NCBI RefSeq assembly: GCF_000003605.2
Contig: NW_003146487.1
Coordinates: 1-25,156, forward strand
Direction: 5' to 3'
Origin: Saccoglossus kowalevskii
Lineage: Eukaryota; Hemichordata; Enteropneusta; Harrimaniidae
DNA length: 25,156 nt
Shown: one piece after another, positions 1 through 13,000 of the stretch
Layout: each line of letters starts with the position of its first letter
How positions within the stretch are numbered: position 1 is the stretch's first letter
Notes under the pieces: generated by a model
Seen by the model: only the letters and a program-made list of their open reading frames with translations
Database searches by the model: none
What the model was told of the DNA's origin: nothing
Translations under genes and position numbers: made by a program

Positions 1-1215
1 CTACATCACAGCCTGTCGGATTTGAGGAGAACACACTTACAACACAGCTTGTCTGATTTGAAGAGAATACACTTACAACACAGCCTGTCTGATTTGAAGA
101 GAACACACTTACAACACAGCCTGTCTGATTTGAAGAGAACACACTTACAACACAGCCTGTCTGATTGGAGGGGAACACACTTATAACACAGCCTGTCTGA
201 TTTGAAGAGAACACACTTACAACACAGCCTGTCTGATTTGAAGAGAACACACTTTCATCACAGCCTGTCTGATGTGAAGAGAACACACTTACAACACAGC
301 CTGTCTGATGTGAAGAGAACACACTTACATCACAGCCTGTCTGATTGGAGGAGAACACACTTACAACACAGCCTGTCTGATTTGAAGAGAACACACTTAC
401 AACACAGCCTGTCTGATTGGAAGAGAACACACTTACAACACAGCCTGTCTGATTTGAAGAGAACACACTTACAACACAGCCTGTCTGATTTGAGGAGAAC
501 ACACTTACAACACAGCCTGTCTGATATGAAGAGAACACACTTACAACACAGCCTCTCTGATTTGAAGAGAACACACTCACAACACAGCCTGTCTGATTTG
601 AGGAGAACACACTTACAACACAGCCTGTCTGATTTGAAGAGAACACACTTACAACACAGCCTGTCTGATTTGAAGAGAACACACTTACAACACAGCCTGT
701 CTGATTTGAGGAGAACACACTTACAACACAGCCTGTCTGATTTGAAGAGAAAACACTTTCATCACAGTCTGTCTGATTTGAAGAGAACACACTTACAACA
801 CAGCTTGTCTGATTTGAAGAGAACACACTTACAACACAGCCTGTCGAATTGAGGAGAACACACTTACAATACAGCCTGTCTGATTGGAGGAGAACAAACT
901 TACAACACAACCTGTCTGATTTGAAGAGAACACGCTTACAACACAGCCTCTCTGATTTGAAGAGAACACACTTACAACACAGCCTGTCTGATTGGAGGAG
1001 AACACACTTACAACACAGCCTGTCTGATTTGAGGAGAACACACTTACAACACAGCCTGTCTGATTTGAGGAGAACACACTTACAAAACAGCCTGTCTGAT
1101 TTGAAGAGAACACACTTACAACACAGCCTGTCTGATTTGAGTGGAACACACTTACAACACAGCCTGTCGGATTTGAGGAGAACACACTTACAACACAGCC
1201 TGTCTGATTTGAAGA

Positions 1216-1230
1216 GAACACACAACACAG
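1216..1230. repeat. 32-bp unit with 4-bp deletion (site 1)
   Basis: The motif is GAACACACAACACAG, where a normal unit has four more bases (TTAC) between ACACAC and AACAC. It is followed by a block that includes an AGCATGTCTG junction, shared with the other five sites. This site differs by AGTCTG immediately after the deletion. Confidence 0.92.
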
Positions 1231-2263
1231 TCTGTCTGATTTGAAGAGAACACACTTACAACACAGCCTGTCTGATTTGAGGAGAACACACTTACAACAC
1301 AGCATGTCTGATTTGAAGAGAACACACTTACAACACAGTCTGTCTGATTTGAAGAGAACACACTTACAACACAGCCTGTCTGATTTGAAGAGAACACACT
1401 TACAACACAGTCTGTCTGATTTGAAGAGAACACACTTACAACACAGCCTGTCGGATTTGAGGAGAACACACTTACAACACAGCCTGTCTGATTTGAGGAG
1501 AACACACTTACAACACAGCCTGTCTGATTTGAGGAGAACACACTTACAACACAGCCTGTCTGATTTGAAGAGAACACACTTACAACACAGCCTGTCTGAT
1601 TTGAAGAGAACACACTTACAACACAGCCTGTCTGATTTGAGGGGAACACACTTTCATCACAGGCTGTCTGATGTGAAGAGAACACACTTACAACACAGCT
1701 TGTCTGATGTGAAGTGAACACACTTACAACACAGCCTGTCTGATTTGAGGAGAACACACTTACAACACAGCCTGTCGGATTTGAGGAGAACACACTTACA
1801 ACACAGCTCGTCTGATTTGAAGAGAACACACTTACAACACAGCCTGTCTGATTTGAGGAGAACACGCTTACAACACAGCCTCTCTGATTTGAAGAGAACA
1901 CACGTACAACACAGCCTGTCTGATTTGAGGGGAACACACTTACAACACAGCCTGTCTGATTTGAAGAGAACACACTTACAACACAGCCTGCCTGATTTGA
2001 AGAGAACACACTTACAACACAGCCTGTCTGATTTGAAGAGAACACACATACAATACAGCCTGTCTGATTTGAAGAGAACACACTTACAGTACAGCCTGTC
2101 GGATTTGAGGAGAACACACTTACAACACAGCCTGTCAGATTTTAGGAGAACACACTCACAACACAGCCTGTCTGATTTGAGCAGAACACACTTACAACAC
2201 AGCCTGTCTGATTTGAAGAGAACACACATACAACATAGCCTGTCTGATTTGAGGGGAACACAC

Positions 2264-3315
2264 TTATAACACAGCCTGTCTGATTTGAAGAGAACACAAT
2301 TACATCACAGCCCGTCGGATTTGAAGAGAACACACTTACAACACAGCCTGTCTGATTTGAAGAGAACACACTTTCATCACAGTCTGTCTGATGTGAAGAG
2401 AACACACTTACAACACAGCTTCTCTGATGTGAAGAGAACACACTTACAAAACAGCCTGTCTGATTTGAGGAGAGCACACATACAACACAGCCTGTCGGAT
2501 TTGAGGAGAACACACTTACAATACTGCCTGTCTGATTGGAGGAGAACACACTTACAAAACAACCTGTCTGATTTGAAGAAAACACGCTTACAACACAGCC
2601 TCTCTGATTTGAAGAGAACACACTTACAACACAGCCTGTCTGATTTGAGGGGAACACACTTACTACACAGCCTGTGTGATTTGAAGAGAACACACTTACA
2701 ACACAGCCTGTCTGATTGGAGGAGAACACACTTACAACACAGCCTGTCTGATTTGAAGAGAACACACTTACAACACAGAATGTCGGATTTGAGGAGAACA
2801 TTCATACAACACAGCTTGTCTGATTTGAAGAGAACACACTTACAACACAGCCTGTCTGATTTGAAGAGAACACACTTACAACACAGCCTGTCTGATTTGA
2901 GGAGAACACACTTACAACACAGCTCGTCTGATTTGAAGAGAACACACTTACAACACAGCCTGTCTGATTTGAGGAGAACACACTTACAACACAGCCTGTC
3001 TGATTTGAAGAGAACACACTTACAACACAGCCTGTCTGATTTGAGGGGAACACACTTACATCACAGCCTGTCGGATTTGAAGAGAACACACTTACAACAC
3101 AGCCTGTCTGATTTGAAGAGAACACACTTTCATCACAGTCTGTCTGATGTGAAGAGAACACACTTACAACACAGCTTGTCTGATGTGAAGAGAACACACT
3201 TACAACACAGCCTGTCTGATTTGAGGAGAACACACTTACAACACAGCCTGTCGGATTTGAGGAGAACACATTTACAATACAGCCTGTCTGATTGGAGGAG
3301 AACACACTTACAACA
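2264..3315. repeat. Variant family block, upstream copy
   Basis: Rare markers occur in order: ACACAATTACATCACAGCCCG, TTTCATCAC at 2372, AGCTTCTCTGATGTG, GAGAGCACACATAC, CAATACTGCCTG, TTACAAAACAACC, GAAGAAAACACGC, then later AGAATGTCGG with AACATTC, AGCTCGTCTG and a second TTTCATCAC at 3128. The same series recurs at 17705-18915 with a few units gained. Two private forms, CTTACTACACAG and CCTGTGTGAT near 2660, are absent from the other copy. Confidence 0.85.
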
Positions 3316-3457
3316 CAGCCTGTCTGATGTGAAGAGAACACGCTTACAACACAGCCTCTCTGATTTGAAGAGAACACACGTACAACACAGCCTGTCTGAT
3401 TTGAAGAGAACACACTTACAACACAGCCTGTCTGATTTGAGGGGAACACACTTACAT

Positions 3458-3961
3458 CACAGAATGTCGGATTTGAGGAGAACATTCTTACAACACAGCT
3501 TGTCTGATTTGAAGAGAACACACTTACAACACAGCCTGTCTGATTTGAAGAGAACACACTTACAACACAGCCTGTCTGATTTGAAGAGAACACGCTTACA
3601 ACACAGCCTCTCTGATTTGAAGAGAACACACTTACAACACAGCCTGTCTGATTTGAAGAGAACACACTTACAACACAGCCTGTCTGATTTGAGGGGAACA
3701 CACTTACATCACAGAATGTCGGATTTGAGGAGAACATTCTTACAACACAGCTTGTCTGATTTGAAGAGAACACACTTACAACACAGCCTGTCTGATTTGA
3801 AGAGAACACACTTACAACACAGCCTGTCTGATTTGAGGAGAACACACTTACAACACAGCTTGTCTGATTTGAAGAGAACACACTTACAACACAGCCTGTC
3901 TGATTTGAAGGGAACACACTTATAACACAGCCTGTCTGATTTGAAGAGAACACACCTACAT
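3458..3961. repeat. AGAATGTCGG / AACATTC variant units, repeated at 7-unit spacing
   Basis: CACAGAATGTCGG followed by AACATTC occurs at 3458 and again at 3710, 252 bp apart. The intervening units include an ACACGC unit in the first copy only. Related copies start at 2774, 4286 (with AACATAC) and 18424. None is seen in the rest of the window, so the variant marks this subfamily. Confidence 0.8.
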
Positions 3962-5341
3962 CACAGCCTGTCGGATTTGAAGAGAACACACTTACAACAC
4001 AGCTTGTCTGATGTGAAGAGAACACACTTACAACACAGCCTGTCTGATTTGAGGAGAACACACTTACAACACAGCCTGTCGGATTTGAGGAGAACACATT
4101 TACAATACAGCCTGTCTGATTGGAGGAGAACACACTTACAACACATCCTGTCTGATTTGAAGAGAACACGCTTACAACACAGCCTCTCTGATTTGAAGAG
4201 ACCACACTTACAACACAGCCTGTCTGATTTGAGGGGAACACACTTACAACACAGCCTGTCTGATTTGACGAGAACACACTTACAACACAGAATGTCGGAT
4301 TTGAGGAGAACATACTTACAACACAGCTTGTCTGATTTGAAGAGAACACACTTACAACACAGCCTGTCTGATTTGAAGAGAACACATTTACAACACAGCC
4401 TGTCTGATTTGAGGAGAACACACTTACAACACAGTTTGTCTGATTTGAAGACAACACACTTACAACACAGCCTGTCTGATTTGAGGGGAACACACTTATA
4501 ACACAGCGTGTCTGATTTCAAGAGAACACACTTACATCACAGCCTGTCGGATTTGAAGAGAACACACTTACAACACAGCCTGTCTGATTTGAGGAGAACG
4601 CACTTACAACACAGGCTGTCTGATTTGAAGAGAACACACTTACAACACAGTCTGTCTGATTTGAAGAGAACACACTTACAACACAGCCTGTCTGATTTGA
4701 AGAGAACACACTTACAACACAGCCTGTCTGATTTGAAGAGAACACACTTACAACACAGACTGTCTGATTTGAGGAGAACACACTTACAACACAGCCTGTC
4801 TGATTTGAAGAGAACACACTTACAACACAGCCTGTCTGATTTGAGGGGAACACACTTACATCACAGCCTGTCGGATTTGAGGAGAACACACTTACAACAC
4901 AGCTTGTCTGATTTGAAGAGAACACACTTACAACACAGCCTGTCTGATTTGAAGAGAACACACTTACAACACAGCCTGTCTGATTTGAGGAGAAAACACT
5001 TACAACACAGCTTCTCTGATTTGAAGAGAACACACTTACAACACAGCCTGTCTGATTTGAGGGGAACACACTTATAACACAGCCTGTCTGATTTGAAGAG
5101 AACACACTTACATCACAGCCTGTCGGATTTGAAGAGAACACACTTACAACACAGCCTGTCGGATTTGAAGAGAACACACTTTCATCACAGTCTGTCTGAT
5201 GTGAAGAGAACACACTTACAACACAGCTTGCCTGATGTGAAGAGAACACACTTACAACACAGCCTGTCTGATTTGAGGAGAACACACTTACAACACAGCC
5301 TGTCGGATTTGAGGAGAACACACTTACAACACAGCCTGTCT

Positions 5342-5779
5342 GATTTGAAGAGAACACACTTACAACACAGCCTGTCTGATTTGAGGAGAACACACTTACA
5401 ACACAGCTTGTCTGATTTGAAGAGAACACACTTACAACACAGACTGTCTGATTTGAGTGGAACAGACTTATAACACAGCATGTCTGATTTGAGGAGAACA
5501 CACATACAACACAGCCTGTCTGATTTGAGGGGAACACACTTACATCACAGCCTGTCGGATTTGAGGAGAACACACTTACAACACAGCTTGTCTGATTTGA
5601 AGAGAACACACTTACAACACAGCCTGTCTGATTTGAAGAGAACACACTTACAACACAGCCTGTCTGATTTGAAGAGAAGACACTTACAACACAGCCTGTC
5701 TGATTTGAGGGGAACACAATTATAACACAGCCTGTCTGATTTGAAGAGAACACACTAACATCACAGCCTGTCGGATTTG
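5342..5779. repeat. Long-range duplicated segment, left member
   Basis: By eye this segment matches 24710-25147 base for base at an offset of 19,368. It includes the rare GAGTGGAACAGAC, AGAAGACAC and ACACTAACATCAC forms. Upstream of about 5342 the two diverge by unit content. Confidence 0.82.
5468..5726. repeat. 7-unit cassette bounded by two TTATAAC units (copy 1)
   Basis: The left boundary unit reads AACAGACTTATAAC and the right one ACACAATTATAAC, exactly 252 bp (7 units) apart. Inside, in order, are a GCATGTCTG junction, a CACATAC unit, a GGGGAAC unit with TTACATCAC, a GTCGG junction, three AAG units and a closing GGGGAAC unit. This copy has the private variant AGAAGACAC near 5675, shared only with the copy at 24836. 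Confidence 0.9.
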
Positions 5780-5953
5780 AAGAGAACACACTTACAACAC
5801 AGCCTGTCTGATTTGAAGAGAACACACTTTCATCACAGTCTGTCTGATGTGAAGAGAACACACTTACAACACAGCTTGTCTGATGTGAAGAGAACACACT
5901 TACAACACAGCCTGTCTGATTTGAGGAGAACACACTTACAACACAGCCTGTCG

Positions 5954-6313
5954 GATTTGAGGAGAACACACTTACAATACAGCCTGTCTGATTGGAGGAG
6001 AACACACTTACAACACAGCCTGTCTGATTTGAAGAGAACACGCTTACAACACAGCCTCTCTGATTTGAAGAGAACACACTTACAACACAGCCTGTCTGAT
6101 TTGAGGGGAACACACTTACAACACAGCCTGTCTGATTTGAAGAGAACACACTTACAATACAGCCTGTCTGATTGGAGGAGAACACACTTACAACACAGTC
6201 TGTCTGATTTGAAGAGAACACGCTTACAACACAGCCTCTCTGATTTGAAGAGAACACACTTACAACACAGCCTGTCTGATTTGAGGGGAACACACTTACA
6301 ACACAGCTTGTCT
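5954..6313. repeat. 180-bp pentamer, tandem pair (pair 1)
   Basis: Five units in fixed order form the pentamer: a CAATAC unit, a GATTGGAGG unit, an ACACGCTTA unit ending CCTCTCT, a plain AAG unit and a GAGGGGAAC unit. The series occurs twice in succession (5954-6133, 6134-6313). The first copy opens with GTCGGATTTGAGG, the second with GTCTGATTTGAAG. Confidence 0.9.
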
Positions 6314-6403
6314 GATTTGAAGAGAACACACTTACAGCACAGCCTGTCTGATTTGAAGAGAACACACTTACAACACAGCCTGTCTGATTTGAGGAGAACA
6401 GAC

Positions 6404-6735
6404 TTATAACACAGCCATGTCTGATTTGAGGAGAACACACATACAACACAGCCTGTCTGATTTGAGGAGAACACACTTACATCACAGCCTGTCTGATTTG
6501 AGGAGAACACACTTACAACACAGCTTGTCTGATTTGAAGAGAACACACTTACAACACAGCCTGTCTGATTTGAGGAGAACACACTCACAACACAGCCTGT
6601 CTGATTGAGGAAGAACACACTTACAACACAGCCTGTCTGATTTGAAGAGAACACACTTACAACACAGCCTGTCTGATTTGAAGAGAACACACTTACAACA
6701 CAGCCTGTCTGATTTGAGGGGAACACAATTATAAC
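6404..6735. repeat. Divergent, longer relative of the TTATAAC-bounded cassette
   Basis: The GACTTATAAC and CAATTATAAC boundary units are both present, but 325 bp apart (9 units plus 1 base) instead of 252. The left junction has an inserted base (CAGCCATGTCTG at 6412). A unit near 6601 has lost one T and gained one A. The interior carries an ACTCACAAC unit absent from the six regular copies. It looks like a cassette remodelled by unit gain. Confidence 0.75.
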
Positions 6736-6926
6736 ACAGCCTGTCTGATTTGAAGAGAACACACTTACAACACAGCCTGTCTGATTTGAAGAGAGCACAC
6801 TTTCATCACAGTCTGTCTGATGTGAAGAGAACACACTTACAACACAGCTTGTCTGATGTGAAGAGAACACACTTACAACACAGCCTGTCTGATTTGAGGA
6901 GAACACACTTACAACACAGCCTGTCG

Positions 6927-7286
6927 GATTTGAGGAGAACACACTTACAATACAGCCTGTCTGATTGGAGGAGAACACACTTACAACACAGCCTGTCTGA
7001 TTTGAAGAGAACACGCTTACAACACAGCCTCTCTGATTTGAAGAGAACACACTTACAACACAGCCTGTCTGATTTGAGGGGAACACACTTACAACACAGC
7101 CTGTCTGATTTGAAGAGAACACACTTACAATACAGCCTGTCTGATTGGAGGAGAACACACTTACAACACAGCCTGTCTGATTTGAAGAGAACACGCTTAC
7201 AACACAGCCTCTCTGATTTGAAGAGAACACACTTACAACACAGCCTGTCTGATTTGAGGGGAACACACTTACAACACAGCTTGTCT
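6927..7286. repeat. 180-bp pentamer, tandem pair (pair 2)
   Basis: It has the same five-unit series twice (6927-7106, 7107-7286) as the pair at 5954, 973 bp downstream (27 units plus the 1-bp insertion at 6415). Confidence 0.9.
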
Positions 7287-7440
7287 GATGTGAAGAGAAC
7301 ACACTTACAACACAGCCTGTCTGATTTGAGGAGAACACACTTACAACACAGCCTGTCGGATTTGAGGGGAACACACTTACATCACAGCCTGTCGGATTTG
7401 AGGAGAACACACTTACAACACAGCTTGTCTGATTTGAAGA

Positions 7441-7455
7441 GAACACACAACACAG
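7441..7455. repeat. 32-bp unit with 4-bp deletion (site 2)
   Basis: It has the same 15-base junction as at 1216. It is followed by AGCCTGTCT, an AACGCAC unit and an AGCATGTCTG junction. The unit phase drops by four bases here. Confidence 0.92.
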
Positions 7456-7984
7456 CCTGTCTGATTTGAAGAGAACACACTTACAACACAGCCTGTCTGA
7501 TTTGAGGAGAACGCACTTACAACACAGCATGTCTGATTTGAAGAGAACACACTTACAACACAGTCTGTCTGATTTGAAGAGAACACACTTACAACACAGC
7601 CTGTCTGATTTGAAGAGAACACACTTACAACACAGTCTGTCTGATTTGAAGAGAACACACTTACAACACAGCCTGTCGGATTTGAGGAGAACACACTTAC
7701 AACACAGCCTGTCTGATTTGAGGAGAACACACTTACAACACAGCCTGTCGGATTTGAGGAGAACACACTTACAATACAACCTGTCTGATTGGAGGAGAAC
7801 ACACTTACAACACAACCTGTCTGATTTGAAGAGAACACGCTTACAACACAGCCTCTCTGATTTGAAGAGAACACACTTACAACACAGCCTGTCTGATTTG
7901 AGGGGAACACACTTACAACACAGCCTGTCTGATTTGAAGAGAACACACTTACAACACAGACTGTCTGATTTGATGAGAACACAC

Positions 7985-8305
7985 TTACAACACAGCCTGT
8001 CTGATTGAAGAGAACACACTTACAAACACAGCCTGTCTGATTTGAGGGGAACACACTTACATCACAGCCTGTCGGATTTGAGGAGAACACACTTACAACA
8101 CAGCTTGTCTGATTTGAAAGAGAACACACTTACAAACACAGCGTGTCTGATTTGAAGAGAACACACTTACAACACAGCCTGTCTGATTTGAGGAGAACAC
8201 ACTTACAACACAGCTTCTCTGATTTGAAGAGAACACACTTACAACACAGCCTGTCTGATTTGAGGGGAACACACTTATAACACAGCCTGTCTGATTTTAA
8301 AAGAG
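7985..8305. other. Indel-rich patch in the array
   Basis: Five length changes occur within about 320 bp. They are a lost T (CTGATTGAAGAG near 8007), an extra A (TTACAAACACAG near 8024), an extra A (TTGAAAGAG near 8119), an extra A (TTACAAACACAG near 8134) and two extra bases (GATTTTAAAAGAG near 8293). Most lie in A or T runs. Elsewhere the array goes more than 1 kb with no length change. Confidence 0.85.
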
Positions 8306-9104
8306 AACACACTTACATCACAGCCTGTCGGATTTGAAGAGAACACACTTACAACACAGCCTGTCGGATTTGAAGAGAACACACTTTCATCACAGTCTGT
8401 CTGATGTGAAGAGAACACACTTACAACACAGCTTGCCTGATGTGAAGAGAACACACTTACAACACAGCCTGTCTGATTTGAGGAGAACACACTTACAACA
8501 CAGCCTGTCGGATTTGAGGAGAACACACTTACAATACAGCCTGTCTGATTGGAGGAGAACACACTTACAACACAGCCTGTCTGATTTGAAGAGAACACGC
8601 TTACAACACAGCCTCTCTGATTTGAAGAGAACACACTTACAACACAGCCTGTCTGATTTGAGGGGAACACACTTACAACACAGCCTGTCTGATTTGAGGA
8701 GAACACACTTACAACACAGCCTGTCTGATTTGAAGAGAACACACTTACAACACAGCCTGTCTGATTTGAGGAGAACACACTCACAACACAGCCTGTCTGA
8801 TTTGAGGAGAACACACTTACAACACAGCCTGTCTGATTTGAAGAGAGCACACTTACAACGCAGCCTGTCTGATTTGAAGAGAACACACTTACAACGCAGC
8901 TTGTCTGATTTGAAGAGAACACACTTACAACACAGCTTGTCTGATTTGAAGAGAACACACTTACAACACAGCCTGTCTGATTTGAAGAGAACACACTTAC
9001 AACACAGCCTGTCTGATTTGAGGAGAACACACTTACAACACAGCTTGTCTGATTTGAAGAGAACACACTTACAACACAGCCAGTCTGATTTGAGGGGAAC
9101 AGAC

Positions 9105-9363
9105 TTATAACACAGCATGTCTGATTTGAGGAGAACACACATACAACACAGCCTGTCTGATTTGAGGGGAACACACTTACATCACAGCCTGTCGGATTTG
9201 AGGAGAACACACTTACAACACAGCTTGTCTGATTTGAAGAGAATACACTTACAACACAGCCTGTCTGATTTGAAGAGAACACACTTACAACACAGCCTGT
9301 CTGATTTGAAGAGAACACACTTACAACACAGCCTGTCTGATTTGAGGGGAACACAATTATAAC
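9105..9363. repeat. 7-unit cassette bounded by two TTATAAC units (copy 2)
   Basis: It has the same boundary pair, 252 bp apart, and the same order of internal variants as the copy at 5468. Private marker: GAATACAC near 9240, shared with the next copy at 9970. This makes the two sister copies within a tandem duplication. Confidence 0.9.
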
Positions 9364-9981
9364 ACAGCCTGTCTGATTTGAAGAGAACACACTTACAACA
9401 CAGCCTGTCTGATTTGAAGAGAGCACACTTTCATCACAGTCTGTCTGATGTGAAGAGAACACACTTACAACACAGCTTGTCTGATGTGAAGAGAACACAC
9501 ATACATCACAGCCTGTCTGATTTGAGGAGAACACACTTACAATACAACCTGTCTGATTGGAGGAGAACACACTTACAACACAGCCTGTCTGATTTGAAGA
9601 GAACACGCTTACAACACAGCCTCTCTGATTTGAAGAGAACACACTTACAACACAGCCTGTCTGATTTGAGGGGAACACACTTACAACACAGCCTGTCTGA
9701 TTTGAAGAGAACACACTTACAATACAGCCTGTCTGATTGGAGGAGAACACACTTACAACACAGCCTGTCTGATTTGAAGAGAACACGCTTACAACACAGC
9801 CTCTCTGATTTGAAGAGAACACACTTACAACACAGCCTGTCTGATTTGAGGGAGAACACACTTACAACACAGCCTGTCTGATTTGAAGAGAACACACTTA
9901 CAGCACAGCCTGTCTGATTTGAAGAGAACACACTTACAACACAGCCTGTCTGATTTGAGGGGAACAGACTTATAACACAGC
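9117..9981. repeat. 24-unit higher-order block (tandem copy A)
   Basis: It starts at GCATGTCTG and contains the 7-unit cassette interior, a GAGCAC plus TTTCATCAC unit, a CACATACATCAC unit and the pentamer pair. It ends at the next GACTTATAAC. Length is 865 bp: 24 units plus the extra G near 9848. It lacks one unit compared with copy B. Confidence 0.88.
9519..9879. repeat. 180-bp pentamer, tandem pair (pair 3)
   Basis: The series occurs twice (9519-9698, 9699-9879). The first copy has CAATACAACC instead of CAATACAGCC. The last unit has an extra G (GAGGGAGAAC at 9848), which shifts the unit phase by one. One unit upstream of the pair is missing relative to the sister block at 10240. Confidence 0.88.
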
Positions 9982-10228
9982 ATGTCTGATTTGAGGAGAA
10001 CACACATACAACACAGCCTGTCTGATTTGAGGGGAACACACTTACATCACAGCCTGTCGGATTTGAGGAGAACACACTTACAACACAGCTTGTCTGATTT
10101 GAAGAGAATACACTTACAACACAGCCTGTCTGATTTGAAGAGAACACACTTACAACACAGCCTGTCTGATTTGAAGAGAACACACTTACAACACAGCCTG
10201 TCTGATTTGAGGGGAACACAATTATAAC
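9970..10228. repeat. 7-unit cassette bounded by two TTATAAC units (copy 3)
   Basis: Boundary TTATAAC motifs lie at 9970 and 10222, 252 bp apart. It carries the GAATACAC variant also seen in the copy at 9105. It is the start of the 25-unit partner of the tandem duplication. Confidence 0.9.
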
Positions 10229-10881
10229 ACAGCCTGTCTGATTTGAAGAGAACACACTTACAACACAGCCTGTCTGATTTGAAGAGAGCACACTTTCATC
10301 ACAGTCTGTCTGATGTGAAGAGAACACACTTACAACACAGCTTGTCTGATGTGAAGAGAACACACATACATCACAGCCTGTCTGATTTGAGGAGAACACA
10401 CTTACAACACAGCCTGTCGGATTTGCGGAGAAAACACTTACAATACAGCCTGTCTGATTGGAGGAGAACACACTTACAACACAGCCTGTCTGATTTGAAG
10501 AGAACACGCTTACAACACAGCCTCTCTGATTTGAAGAGAACACACTTACAACACAGCCTGTCTGATTTGAGGGGAACACACTTACAACACAGCCTGTCTG
10601 ATTTGAAGAGAACACACTTACAATACAGCCTGTCTGATTGGAGGAGAACACACTTACAACACAGCCTGTCTGATTTGAAGAGAACACGCTTACAACACAG
10701 CCTCTCTGATTTGAAGAGAACACACTTACAACACAGCCTGTCTGATTTGAGGGGAACACACTTACAACACAGCCTGTCTGATTTGAAGAGAACACACTTA
10801 CAGCACAGCCTGTCTGATTTGAAGAGAACACACTTACAACACAGCCTGTCTGATTTGAGGGGAACAGACTTATAACACAGC
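9982..10881. repeat. 25-unit higher-order block (tandem copy B)
   Basis: It directly follows copy A and has the same markers in the same order, at 900 bp. The extra unit lies just before the pentamer pair. Shared rare variants (GAATACAC, CACATACATCAC) show recent tandem duplication. Confidence 0.88.
10420..10779. repeat. 180-bp pentamer, tandem pair (pair 4)
   Basis: The series occurs twice (10420-10599, 10600-10779). Its opening unit has a private form, GATTTGCGGAGAAAACAC. That form reappears only at 19110, linking this copy to the block after the damaged zone. Confidence 0.9.
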
Positions 10882-12291
10882 ATGTCTGATTTGAGGAGAA
10901 CACACATACAACACAGCCTGTCTGATTTGAGGGGAACACACTTACATCACAGCCTGTCGGATTTGAGGAGAACTCACTTACAACACAGCCTGTCTGATTT
11001 GAAGAGAACACACTTTCATCACAGTCTGACTGATTTGAAGAGAACACACTTACAACAGAGCCTGTCTGATTGGAGGAGAACACACTTACAACACAGCCTG
11101 TCTGATTGGAGGAGAACACACTTACAACACAGCCTGTCTGATTTGAAGAGAACACACTTACAACACAGCTTGTCTGATTTAAAGAGAACACACTTACAAC
11201 ACAGCCTGTCTGATTTGAGGAGAACACACTTACAACACAGCCTGTCTGATTTGAAGAGAACACACTTACAACACAGCCTGTCTGATTTGAGGGGAACACA
11301 CTTACATCACAGCCTGTCGGATTTGAGGAGAACACACTTACAACACAGCTTGTCTGATTTGAAGAGAACACACTTACAACACAGCCTGTCTGATTTGAAG
11401 AGAACACGCTTACAACACAGCTTGTCTGATTTGAAGAGAACACACATACAACACAGCCTGTCTGATTTGAGGGGAACACACTTATAACACAGCCTGTCTG
11501 ATTTGAAGAGAACACACTTACATCACAGCCTGTCGGATTTGAAGAGAACACACTTACAACACAGCCTGTCTGATTTGAAGAGAACACACTTTCATCACAG
11601 TCTGTCTGATGTGAAGAGAACACACTTACAGCACAGCTTGTCTGATGTGAAGAGAACACACTTACAACACAGCCTGTCTGATTTGAGGAGAACACACTTA
11701 CAACACAGCCTGTCGGATTTGAGGAGAACACACTTACAATACAGCCTGTCTGATTGGAGGAGAACACACTTACAACACAGCCTGTCTGATTTGAAGAGAA
11801 CACGCTTACAACACAGCCTGTCTGATTTGAAGAGAACACACTTACAACACAGCCTGTCTGATTTGAGGAGAACACACTTACAACACAGCCTGTCTGATTT
11901 GAAGAGAACACACTTACAACACAGCCTGTCTGATTTGAGGAGAACACACTCACAACACAGCCTGTCTGATTTGAGGAGAACACACTTACAACACAGCCTG
12001 TCTGATTTGAAGAGAACACACTTACAACACAGCCTGTCTGATTTGAAGAGAACACACTTACAACACAGCCTGTCTGATTTGAGGGGAACACAATTATAAC
12101 ACAGCCTGTCTGATTTGAAGAGAACACACTTACAACACAGCCTGTCTGATTTGAAGAGAGCACACTTTCATCACAGTCTGTCTGATGTGAAGAGAACACA
12201 CTTACAACACAGCTTGTCTGATGTGAAGAGAACACACTTACAACACAGCCTGTCTGATTTGAGGAGAACACACTTACAACACAGCCTGTCG

Positions 12292-12651
12292 GATTTGAGG
12301 AGAACACACTTACAATACAGCCTGTCTGATTGGAGGAGAACACACTTACAACACAGCCTGTCTGATTTGAAGAGAACACGCTTACAACACAGCCTCTCTG
12401 ATTTGAAGAGAACACACTTACAACACAGCCTGTCTGATTTGAGGGGAACACACTTACAACACAGCCTGTCTGATTTGAAGAGAACACACTTACAATACAG
12501 CCTGTCTGATTGGAGGAGAACACACTTACAACACAGTCTGTCTGATTTGAAGAGAACACGCTTACAACACAGCCTCTCTGATTTGAAGAGAACACACTTA
12601 CAACACAGCCTGTCTGATTTGAGGGGAACACACTTACAACACAGCTTGTCT
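12292..12651. repeat. 180-bp pentamer, tandem pair (pair 5)
   Basis: The series occurs twice (12292-12471, 12472-12651). The copy at 15672 lies 3380 bp away inside the same large duplication. Confidence 0.9.
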
Positions 12652-12741
12652 GATTTGAAGAGAACACACTTACAGCACAGCCTGTCTGATTTGAAGAGAA
12701 CACACTTACAACACAGCCTGTCTGATTTGAGGGGAACAGAC

Positions 12742-13000
12742 TTATAACACAGCATGTCTGATTTGAGGAGAACACACATACAACACAGCCTGTCTGATTT
12801 GAGGGGAACACACTTACATCACAGCCTGTCGGATTTGAGGAGAACACACTTACAACACAGCTTGTCTGATTTGAAGAGAACACACTTACAACACAGCCTG
12901 TCTGATTTGAAGAGAACACACTTACAACACAGCCTGTCTGATTTGAAGAGAACACACTTACAACACAGCCTGTCTGATTTGAGGGGAACAAAATTATAAC
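12742..13000. repeat. 7-unit cassette bounded by two TTATAAC units (copy 4)
   Basis: Boundary motifs lie at 12742 and 12994. The right boundary has a private change, ACAAAATTATAAC instead of ACACAATTATAAC. It is followed by a unit with ACACTAACATCAC, as after the copies at 5468, 16122 and 24836. Confidence 0.9.

Noticed and set aside
2285-3925. A 546-codon forward open frame of LKRTHLQHSLSD repeats
   Set aside because: It starts at TTG inside a unit and ends at a TTATAAC variant. The same forward frame is broken by TAA about every 0.2-1.7 kb along the array, and substitutions are common at first and second codon positions.
757-11030. Mobile element or unique insertion near the atypical TTTCATCAC units at 757 and 11014
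   Set aside because: Both sites are ordinary units with a few substitutions (for example GTCTGACTGAT at 11023). The 36-bp phase runs through 11014 without a break, and the nearest shift to 757 is one lost base near 846. No terminal repeats or foreign sequence are present.
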